Shown here: positions 54,590-62,418 of the stretch, piece by piece
Layout: the number at the start of each line of letters is the position of its first letter
Position numbering within the stretch: the stretch's first letter is position 1
DNA from: Lysinibacillus sp. FSL M8-0337
GTDB taxonomy: Bacteria; Bacillota; Bacilli; Bacillales_A; Planococcaceae
Direction of reading: 5' to 3'
Assembly (NCBI RefSeq): GCF_038593855.1
Contig: NZ_CP151996.1
Location: 558,001-622,000, forward strand
Length of the DNA: 64,000 bases
Translations under genes and position numbers: made by a program
Notes under the pieces: model-generated
What the model was told of the DNA's origin: nothing
The model's database searches: none
Seen by the model: the letters and a program-made list of their open reading frames with translations, nothing else

Positions 54590-56488
54590 TTGTACTTTAA
54601 AAAAATCAGTCTTATATTATGCGTCTTATTCATTTCAGCTTCTATGTTTACGATACATAGTGCAAATGCAAGTGGTGGTTTTGAAGATGTTACACCAAAG
54701 CATGAAGCTTATGAAGAGATCAATTATTTAGTTAGTTTAGGTGTTATTAAAGGGTATACAGAAAAAGGTAAAACGTATTATAAACCAAATAATACGGTAA
54801 CACGTGGACAAGTTGCCAAGATGGCAGTTGTGGCTTCAGGTAATAAACCACTAACGGTTAGCAAGTCCACTTTTTCAGATGTAACAGTTGGTACAGAGCT
54901 TTCAGGTTATGTTGAACGTGCTATCCAATTAGGATACTTTAAAACAAACACAACTGGTCAATTTTTACCGAACAAGCCTTTAACTCGTGATGAAATGAGT
55001 TATGTATTAACAAAAGCATTTAAATTGGATGCAAGTGAATACGAAAATATGGATTCTCCTTTTGTGGATGTAGCGATTACAAATCCTTACGTTCAATACG
55101 TTAATGCGATTTACTATAATGGTATTACAAAAGGAAGCGGCCAAAACTATAATCCAAATAGCTCGGTAACACGTGCACAATTTGCATTATTTGTTGCGCG
55201 TGCTAAAAGTGAAAAATATCGTTTAGAGCTTCCTGTAAAAGGTGTAGCTGTTCCTGATACATCACAAGTTATTGGTTTAGTTCAAGTGACAACAGATGGC
55301 TTGAATATTCGTAAATCAAAAGATTCAACTTCTAGTACAAACATTGTAGGCACAGTCAATAAAGGCGGAAAACTATCAGTCTATGCAATTGAAGGAGACT
55401 GGTTGAAAGTAACATATAAAGGCGCTTTTGCTTATATTTATAAAACATACGCTCAGTTCTTAGATGCGGATGGTAATGTATTAGGAAAAATTCAAAAAGA
55501 AGTAAAGACAACACAAGGTATTAATCTTTATGTGAAGCCAACTTCCTCTTCTAAAATCATTTCAACAGTTAATAGCAATGTTAAACTGCCTGTCTACAAA
55601 ACGGTTAATGGCTACCATTTAACAGTCGTTAATGGCTTGCCAGGTTATGTTGTTGCAAATAGCACAGAGGAGGTAGAAGTAGAACAGCCTTCAAAACCAG
55701 ATCCAACGCCTCCACCTGTAACAGGAGGAGATTTACTAGGTCGTACAACTGTTGATAGTTTAAATGTTCGTAAAGAAGCGAACTCTACTTCAACGGTATT
55801 AGGTAAATTAAGCAAGGGCGATTATGTGCATGTCAACAGTATTAATGGCTATTGGGCTGAAATCACTTTTGATGGTCAAAAAGGCTACGTGCATAAATCG
55901 TATTTAAAACTATTAAACCAAAATGGCAATCCACTTAAAAATCGTATTATCATTCTTGACCCTGGTCACGGTGGTAAAGATCCGGGCGCTGTTGTAGGCT
56001 CCAATTCGGAAAAGGCGATTACGTTAAAAGTTGGGACACTTGTACGACAAAAGCTGGAAGCAGCTGGAGCAAAAGTGTCAATGACACGTACAGGTGATAC
56101 GTACCCATCACTGCAAGATCGCGTTGACTTTACAGATGCAAACTATGGCGAAATCTTTGTTAGTATTCATGTAAACTCAGCATCTAGCACCTCTGCACAA
56201 GGTACTGAAACATATTATGCTGTGACAACAGGAGATATGTTTCAAGAAGATATTGATTTAGCTACTTTTGTAAATAACCAAATTGTGAATAACTTAAACA
56301 TGAAAAATCGTGGCGTGAAAGAACAACAATACTATGTTATTCGTAACATGTTAATTCCATCGATTCTAGTTGAACTAGGCTTCCTAACGAATAGTGAAGA
56401 TCGAGGCAAAATGACAGATGATCAATATGTTGAGTTATTTGCTGAAGCGATTTATAAAGGTATTTATCAATATTACGCAAAACAATAA
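54590..56488 (+). CDS. SLH-anchored N-acetylmuramoyl-L-alanine amidase with SH3b repeats
   Basis: About 632 residues from TTG at 54590, chosen because AGGGAGG is 10 bases upstream and the protein then opens with a normal signal peptide (MYFKKISLILCVLF). Three SLH repeats (about 28-215; YKPNNTVTRGQ, FLPNKPLTRDE, YNPNSSVTRAQ). Three SH3b-type domains follow (LNIRKS, INLYVKP, LNVRKEA). The C-terminal Amidase_3 domain (about 450-632) has zinc ligands in LDPGHGG, SEKAIT and SIHVNS, and the catalytic Glu in VELGFLTN. It cleaves the MurNAc-L-Ala bond, with SH3b binding the wall and SLH the polymer. Confidence 0.93.
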   Translation: MYFKKISLILCVLFISASMFTIHSANASGGFEDVTPKHEAYEEINYLVSLGVIKGYTEKGKTYYKPNNTVTRGQVAKMAVVASGNKPLTVSKSTFSDVTVGTELSGYVERAIQLGYFKTNTTGQFLPNKPLTRDEMSYVLTKAFKLDASEYENMDSPFVDVAITNPYVQYVNAIYYNGITKGSGQNYNPNSSVTRAQFALFVARAKSEKYRLELPVKGVAVPDTSQVIGLVQVTTDGLNIRKSKDSTSSTNIVGTVNKGGKLSVYAIEGDWLKVTYKGAFAYIYKTYAQFLDADGNVLGKIQKEVKTTQGINLYVKPTSSSKIISTVNSNVKLPVYKTVNGYHLTVVNGLPGYVVANSTEEVEVEQPSKPDPTPPPVTGGDLLGRTTVDSLNVRKEANSTSTVLGKLSKGDYVHVNSINGYWAEITFDGQKGYVHKSYLKLLNQNGNPLKNRIIILDPGHGGKDPGAVVGSNSEKAITLKVGTLVRQKLEAAGAKVSMTRTGDTYPSLQDRVDFTDANYGEIFVSIHVNSASSTSAQGTETYYAVTTGDMFQEDIDLATFVNNQIVNNLNMKNRGVKEQQYYVIRNMLIPSILVELGFLTNSEDRGKMTDDQYVELFAEAIYKGIYQYYAKQ

Positions 56489-56490
56489 TA

Positions 56491-56535
56491 AAAAGAGCTA
56501 CATTGTTCAACATATGAACTGTGTAGCTCTTTTTT
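56491..56535. terminator. Bidirectional terminator
   Basis: AAAAAGAGCTACA pairs with TGTGTAGCTCTTTTTT between the convergent amidase and ThuA-like SLH genes. Confidence 0.85.
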
Positions 56536-56578
56536 ATTTGGATTTAGCTGGCGATAGTAGATTGATCATCGTCACAAT

Positions 56579-58507
56579 CTATTTCGCATTTGCGTGTAAT
56601 GTACGATTAACAAATTGAGCAAAGTTTTGACGGGATACTGTATTGTTTGGCCTAAATGTTTGATCTGCATAGCCTGTTGTTATATTTAACGCATAGAGCG
56701 CTTGAATATCTTTAAAATAGATATGAGATGCAGGAACGTCAGAAAAAGATTTACTAGAATAGCCTTGTAACTTAAAGCCTTTAACAAGTGCATGTGCCAT
56801 AGCAGCACGTGTCATTGGCTGGTGCGCGTTGATTTTACCATCTTCTAAAGTAATAATCCCGTAACGAACGCCTGTAGCTAGTACTGCATAGCCATAATCA
56901 CCTACTTTGATATCACTGGCGTTCAATGTTGCTGAACTTAAAGGTGAAATTCCTAGTGCACGTAACACCATTTCGGTAGCTTGCAAGCGTGTTAATGTGC
57001 CTTGGGGATTAAATTTGCCATTACTGCCTTTTACCACACCAAGTGCATGTAAGTTTTTAATATCATTGTAAGCACCACTTGATGCTGGTACATCTTGGAA
57101 GAAGGGAGCGATGCCAATAGAGGCCTTATTGGAACCTTTTGTGCGTGTGAGCGTTTTAATTTCTGCAATAGTTGCAAATTTTTCGTCTGCATTTTTACGA
57201 TCATCACGACCTTCAATGAAGGAAGTGCGTATCGTATACGTTCCAGCGGCTAAATTTCCAGGCATCAAGATTTGATATTTTTCCGAGTGGGTACTAATAT
57301 CTTTCCGGTCAGCGTTCGATGTTGTCGCATCTGCGGCTAGACCTGGTATGTAACGATCGTGCCCCTTCCCGACAATATGGTCGTTCGCATCAACAATTTC
57401 TACTTTTAACGTACCACGAGCAGGCACATTACCGTTGTTTTTAACTGTTACTGTAGAGTAAAAAACAAATTGACCAGATGGCGCTACATAACTTTGCACA
57501 CCGTCAGAAAATAGAGAAAGATTATAGCGACGTGGCACATATCCATCGTGATCTTCGGCAACCCAATGTAAAGCGTGCTTCATAAATACTTGAGCATCTG
57601 TGTCGCCCCGTGTGGTCGAGTAAGCAGCACCGTTTTCATTGTCTTGCCAGTCTGCTTTCACATTAATCGTCATATAATCGAAAATTTTGAAGCCGATTTG
57701 TACAACTCTTCCTTTGCCATATTCAATAGCATGAGCTGCACCAAATTCATTTTTCTTCATCGTTTGTGGCTTATCGGTATAGTTGTAATTCGAGAAATAT
57801 AAAATCGGTGAAGCGGAGCTACCTTGCCAAGGTTTTATAATTTCAACCCACTCTTTATCCGATTTTGTCAGACTAAGCGTGCTTTTACCGAGCTCTTTTG
57901 TGGCGTTTTGGATAATTGGGTGAACTGAATTTGCATTGCTAATGGTCGCGTTACCTAGCACAATATCGTCGATAAAGCGTGCATTGAAAACTTCTGATAA
58001 GTTATCCCATTCCATGACCCATGAGTCGACATCATAGATTAATGGAGAAAGATCCATTTGACCAGCCTTCGGAAATTTTGCTGATTCATTACGTGCTGTT
58101 TGGAATGCAAAAATAGCACCGCCACCATTTCGAACGTATATTTTGATATTTTCGCGTTGTTGATGATTCATCATGACCGTATACGGAAAGACGATTGCAT
58201 CATATTGACTTAAGTTTTCTAGGTTATTTAAGTCCTTTTCGAAAATTTTCTCTACATGGAAGCCTTGTTGCTGATATAAAAGGTATGCTTTAAGTTCTTT
58301 GTTATACGTTGAGCTATAGTCGACCTTTGGAGATACTGTTCGTCCCTCATATGTACCACCAGGGTGTGTAGTGTTGGCATATTTCTCACTACTTTCAGAG
58401 AAAACAATGCCGATTTTTTGTGTTGTAGCTTGGGCTTTTGTCGGTGATAGCATTGCAACAAGCAAACAAGCACAGACAGCGATGAAGCAAATAACACATT
58501 TCTTCAA
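56579..58507 (-). CDS. SLH-anchored protein with ThuA/GATase-like domain
   Basis: About 642 residues. The TTG at 58507 is preferred over a GTG three codons earlier because AAGGATGTGGA is better spaced. Signal peptide (MKKCVICFIAVCACLLVAML...). Residues about 30-310 resemble a ThuA or class I glutamine-amidotransferase-like fold (YDAIVFPYT, then GGGAIFAFQTARN and GKGRVVQIGF). A CARDB-like beta domain follows (345-440), and three SLH repeats end the protein (FNPQGTLTRLQ, INAHQPMTRAA, FRPNNTVSRQN). The ThuA-like domain may bind sugar; the catalytic Cys of amidotransferases is not seen. Function unknown beyond surface location. Confidence 0.75.
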   Translation of the reverse strand: MKKCVICFIAVCACLLVAMLSPTKAQATTQKIGIVFSESSEKYANTTHPGGTYEGRTVSPKVDYSSTYNKELKAYLLYQQQGFHVEKIFEKDLNNLENLSQYDAIVFPYTVMMNHQQRENIKIYVRNGGGAIFAFQTARNESAKFPKAGQMDLSPLIYDVDSWVMEWDNLSEVFNARFIDDIVLGNATISNANSVHPIIQNATKELGKSTLSLTKSDKEWVEIIKPWQGSSASPILYFSNYNYTDKPQTMKKNEFGAAHAIEYGKGRVVQIGFKIFDYMTINVKADWQDNENGAAYSTTRGDTDAQVFMKHALHWVAEDHDGYVPRRYNLSLFSDGVQSYVAPSGQFVFYSTVTVKNNGNVPARGTLKVEIVDANDHIVGKGHDRYIPGLAADATTSNADRKDISTHSEKYQILMPGNLAAGTYTIRTSFIEGRDDRKNADEKFATIAEIKTLTRTKGSNKASIGIAPFFQDVPASSGAYNDIKNLHALGVVKGSNGKFNPQGTLTRLQATEMVLRALGISPLSSATLNASDIKVGDYGYAVLATGVRYGIITLEDGKINAHQPMTRAAMAHALVKGFKLQGYSSKSFSDVPASHIYFKDIQALYALNITTGYADQTFRPNNTVSRQNFAQFVNRTLHANAK

Positions 58508-58779
58508 TAAATCCACATCCTTGCTTTTATTTTTCTCAAAATGGTATTACTAAATTTCATCATACACCTAAATATTAACTGATTCGTAGAGAATTAGTTA
58601 AAAATGAAATTTTTGAGCTTTTTTATGTAAAATCAATTCAATCCTTTCTATAAGTCTAACCGTATTTATGATATAATAACCTTTGTTTTTGTAGGGAAAA
58701 CTAAAGAATATAATAGTGATAACAACTATTGATTCATGATAGAGGAGGGCAATAACATCTTTTTAGATGTATTACATGT

Positions 58780-60060
58780 ATGAATAAACTGAAGCAAGTT
58801 TTCACAAAGGTCAATAAGATTGATACGTTTTCACCGTATTTCTTTTTACCTTTTATATTAGTGCTATATTTCTTTACCAGTCTATTTGATTTTCATCGAT
58901 TTGAATTATTTAATGTTCGTGTATCCATTTTACCAGCAGTATTAGTTGCGCTTGTTTGCTATTACCTTGGTGTATATATTATCGATAGATTACAGTGGAC
59001 AATCCCAACATTTGGGCTATCGTTCTTAGGAAAATATGTGATTCACTTTGTTGTGTTATTAACATTAATCGGATTAGCTTCTTATTTAATGATGATTTTT
59101 GGTGGTGGTTTAGGAATTTCTGATGAATCCAATCGTCGTAATCTTGATCCAAAACTAAATTTCTTTAGTCAGTTATTATGGTACGGAATTTTACTGTTAT
59201 TATCTTACAAAATGATTTTAGAAAAGAATATGACGTGGAAGAAGGCAATAGTTTACGGTTCAATCTTTGCTGTTGTGATGTTCCTATTCCTATTAATGGG
59301 CTATCGTACGCCTTTAATTATTATGCTATTTACTGGAATTATTATTTTCCACTATGTTGTGAAACGTGTAAAATTAACATGGTTCCTAACAGCATTATTT
59401 GTTATTGGTGTAGCATTCTCAATGTTCGGTTTCTTACGCGTAGTGACAGAAGATACTACGAAAGAGTTTAATAATCGCGATCAACCAGATGTAGAACTGA
59501 CAGAGACAGAAAAAGAAAAACTGTTAACAGTTGAGCAAAAAGTAAACTTAACGCCAAAATGGATGCGTTCATTAAATGGTGAAAGTGTAACAGGTCATAT
59601 CGTTTTAAGTAAAATTATTGAGTACACACAAGAAGAAGGCTATTTAAACGGTCAAATTCATAAAGGTATCTTTAATACAATTCTTCCTGGTGAGCAAATT
59701 TCACCACGTATGAAGGTGACAGAGGTTGTTAACTCTTTAAGTGTGGAAGAAGGTAAATTTATTACACGACCTACAAGAACGACAACACCAACCTTTATTG
59801 GACAGCTATTCCTAGATGGTGGATATGCGCTTGTGGCAATTGGTTTCTTATTGTACGGTGTGCTAATTTCTTTAATCTATAATAAAGTGAAACAAGGTGG
59901 CATTCGTAGTTTCCACTCAGTAGCTTACGCATTTGTTATTACATTGTTTACCGTGTCTATGCACACTGGATTACTTGATTTAATCTTTATTTTAATGTTA
60001 GGTTTCGTCGTCATTGCATCGGCAATTATTAAAACTGAGCAAAGAAAACTTAAATATTAA
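58780..60060 (+). CDS. O-antigen-polymerase-like membrane protein (Wzy family)
   Basis: A 426-residue polytopic protein with about ten membrane helices and a large extracytoplasmic loop (about 225-330), the layout of Wzy-type oligosaccharide repeat polymerases. The best ribosome binding site, GAGGAGGG, ends 29 bases before the ATG; a small hairpin (ACATCT-tttt-AGATGT) between them would shorten the effective distance. It probably polymerises a lipid-linked glycan outside the membrane. Given the setting, the secondary cell wall polymer is a candidate product. No flippase or other polymer gene is adjacent. Confidence 0.75.
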   Translation: MNKLKQVFTKVNKIDTFSPYFFLPFILVLYFFTSLFDFHRFELFNVRVSILPAVLVALVCYYLGVYIIDRLQWTIPTFGLSFLGKYVIHFVVLLTLIGLASYLMMIFGGGLGISDESNRRNLDPKLNFFSQLLWYGILLLLSYKMILEKNMTWKKAIVYGSIFAVVMFLFLLMGYRTPLIIMLFTGIIIFHYVVKRVKLTWFLTALFVIGVAFSMFGFLRVVTEDTTKEFNNRDQPDVELTETEKEKLLTVEQKVNLTPKWMRSLNGESVTGHIVLSKIIEYTQEEGYLNGQIHKGIFNTILPGEQISPRMKVTEVVNSLSVEEGKFITRPTRTTTPTFIGQLFLDGGYALVAIGFLLYGVLISLIYNKVKQGGIRSFHSVAYAFVITLFTVSMHTGLLDLIFILMLGFVVIASAIIKTEQRKLKY

Positions 60061-60067
60061 TAATGAA

Positions 60068-60100
60068 GGGCTGTCCTATTTTAGGCAGCCCTTTTGTTTT
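60068..60100 (+). terminator. Terminator of the Wzy-like gene
   Basis: GGGCTG pairs with CAGCCC (inner CCTA/TAGG) and is followed by TTTTGTTTTTG. Confidence 0.85.
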
Positions 60101-60106
60101 TGTAAT

Positions 60107-60232
60107 CGCGGGTAAACGTGTGTGATTCGCGGGTAAACAGCTATATTTCGCGGGTAAGTCACAAAAAATCGCGGGTAAACATGTGCATTCCGCGGGTAAC
60201 ACACAAAAAATCGCGGGTGAATCACACCCACA
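60107..60232. repeat. Tandem array, six 21-bp units with CGCGGGTAA core
   Basis: CGCGGGT starts at 60107, 60128, 60149, 60170, 60191 and 60212, exactly 21 bp apart. Same core, period and unit number as 32681-32806, and again between convergent genes. On the reverse strand it reads as YPR heptads within an open frame (60076-60258) that lacks a ribosome binding site. Confidence 0.9.
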
Positions 60233-60249
60233 CCGATAAAATTATAAAA

Positions 60250-60289
60250 AAGCGCCATCCAATTTAGTTATTGGATTGGCGCTATTTCT
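60250..60289 (-). terminator. Terminator of the SLH-glucosaminidase gene
   Basis: AGCGCCA-TCCAAT pairs with ATTGGA-TTGGCGCT; on the reverse strand it is followed by TTTTTT. Confidence 0.85.
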
Positions 60290-62184
60290 TATTTCACTGT
60301 ATCTATAAGTTTAATATAATCTTTACTAATGTAAGCTGTGCCTGAATGAAGCTTATCAGGTAGCACTTCATGCCAGCCATTGATGTCCGTGTTAACGATG
60401 ATAACTGGCATACCACTGCGCGCATATGTGAAGAGTGGACTATTGCTAGTTGAAGTCTCTAAACGAACATTTAAGCCTGCAGTAGTTGTTAAGCCAATTT
60501 TATATGGATTATTTGCATCTTTGAAGCCTAATGCTTTTTCAGCACGGTAGTAGTGGCCAGCAATTTTTGCACCCCAAAATGGATCTGAGGCATATTTTAC
60601 GTTAAAGCCAAGTGCCTTTGAACCAACTACTGCACCATTTGCGTAGTTTCTACCTGGAGAACCACCTGGCGTTATATAGTTTGGTTGTAAAAACTTCTCA
60701 ACAAGTTCGTTAATGTTAGCAGCGACGCTATCGAATTTTTTGTTAAGTGGGTTTGTGTCATAAACATATAAACCAAATAGGTTGTTTAAGTTTTGTGCAT
60801 GGTCACTCATACCATAAGCACTTTCATGTTGCGCAAGTGCTAATATTAGCATGGCATTAATTTTTGAGTTTGCTTCAACTTCTTTTAACGTCTTTCCTAA
60901 ACCGAGTAGCTTACTTTTTGTTGTAGCATCTTTATAAAGCGTAATACCTGTACTTTCAATCTCAGCAAGCTTATTCAAAATGTAAGCATCAATTTCTTCT
61001 GCTGTATATTGCGTTGTTGCGCGTGCAGGTAAAAATTGATAATAGTTATAAGCTTCACCTTTCGAAGAACCGTTTCCATTGGTGAAATAAATGCCATTCC
61101 AGCTATAGTATTTTTCACCTTGTTTCATGAAGGCAGGTGCTTTTCCGTAAACATAGCTTGAAGAATATTTATTTGTTTTGTAATCGTATAGTGTATGTTT
61201 AATTTCACCATTTTCGACGGAGTAGTAAGCGCGTCCTTTACTTAGGGAAAAAGGAATTAACGTGACATCTGCTTGTTTTAAATAGCCAACCTGACCTGCT
61301 AATCTCACTTTTACTTGCGTGGCATCACTGCTGATATATTCCATCTCTGTATTACCTGCAACAGCGATTTGATCTTTAATCGTTTCAGAATAAAGTGCAA
61401 CATAATTATTCGTAACAACATAGCCGGAGGACATTTTCACAATTTTATCTTTTTGGACAATCACTTGTGTATTTTTTGTAATTGCTTTTTCAGCAGCATC
61501 ATAACTTGAAAAGCCTTGATTGCCGACTAGTGTACCATTTGAAATTTCCTTAATCGCATACGTTGAGACGTCTGCAGCCCCATCACCAGCTAGTAACATC
61601 AAACGTTGAATGAACGTTGCGGCTTGTCCAATTGTTGCATTTTTTTCGGGCATAAAGTAACCATCAGAACCAATGATGATGCCTAACTGTGCACCTGTTG
61701 CTACAGCAGAACGGTAGTCTTTAATAATAGAAGCATTATCCTTAAATGTAATGGATGAAGTACCTTTAGGAATTTTTAAATAATTAATAGCTCTCTCCAA
61801 CATAATGGCCATATGTTGTCTTGAAATGGCAGCATCAGGCTTAAATGACCCATCTATGTAGCCAGTTATAATGCCAGCTGTAGCAGCAAGCTGAATATCG
61901 GTTGCATACACATATGTATCAGGTACATCGGTAAATACCATGCCGTTATTCGCTTCAAGCTTCATGACCTTTGCTAAATACGAAGCAAATTCTCCGCGTG
62001 TAACATTGTCATTAGGGCGGTAACTGCCATTAGCATCCGTTACTATAGCATTTTTTGAAATTAAATAACGAAGACCCTTTTCGTGTGCATGCCCTGAAAG
62101 TTCATCAGCAGATGCTAATTGGGGTTGCCAAAAGAGCAAGCTAACTATTGTCATAAGCAATGCAATAATTGATAGTTTTTTCAT
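60289..62184 (-). CDS. SLH-anchored glucosaminidase (endo-beta-N-acetylglucosaminidase family)
   Basis: A 631-residue exported enzyme; TAGGAGG precedes the ATG. Signal peptide about 1-27 (ASA). Three SLH repeats (about 35-205; YRPNDNVTRGE, FKPDAAISRQH, FMPEKNATIGQ). A middle region (210-400) is of unclear fold. The glucosaminidase domain (about 405-560) has ALAQHESAYGMSDHAQNLNN with the catalytic-type Glu and then a FGLYVYD segment; a C-terminal SH3b domain (565-631; GLNVRLETS) ends it. It would hydrolyse the glycan strands of peptidoglycan. With the NlpC/P60 and amidase genes nearby it completes a set covering glycan, amide and peptide bonds. Confidence 0.9.
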   Translation of the reverse strand: MKKLSIIALLMTIVSLLFWQPQLASADELSGHAHEKGLRYLISKNAIVTDANGSYRPNDNVTRGEFASYLAKVMKLEANNGMVFTDVPDTYVYATDIQLAATAGIITGYIDGSFKPDAAISRQHMAIMLERAINYLKIPKGTSSITFKDNASIIKDYRSAVATGAQLGIIIGSDGYFMPEKNATIGQAATFIQRLMLLAGDGAADVSTYAIKEISNGTLVGNQGFSSYDAAEKAITKNTQVIVQKDKIVKMSSGYVVTNNYVALYSETIKDQIAVAGNTEMEYISSDATQVKVRLAGQVGYLKQADVTLIPFSLSKGRAYYSVENGEIKHTLYDYKTNKYSSSYVYGKAPAFMKQGEKYYSWNGIYFTNGNGSSKGEAYNYYQFLPARATTQYTAEEIDAYILNKLAEIESTGITLYKDATTKSKLLGLGKTLKEVEANSKINAMLILALAQHESAYGMSDHAQNLNNLFGLYVYDTNPLNKKFDSVAANINELVEKFLQPNYITPGGSPGRNYANGAVVGSKALGFNVKYASDPFWGAKIAGHYYRAEKALGFKDANNPYKIGLTTTAGLNVRLETSTSNSPLFTYARSGMPVIIVNTDINGWHEVLPDKLHSGTAYISKDYIKLIDTVK

Positions 62185-62418
62185 ATTTTTAACCTCCTAA
62201 ACATTAACATCATTTTACCAAAGTTAGAGAGTTGAGATAAGGTTAAATATGCGTATTATCATAAAATGCGTCAATATAAACAGTTTTTTTACCAATTATA
62301 TGAAACTGGAAAATAGCTTAAATGTTCCATAGCTATTTTGGCATATTTTTGATAATCTTATAGAAGAAAAACATAGAAGGGAAGGTGAGGGCTCTACATT
62401 TCATGAGGAGCGCGAAAA

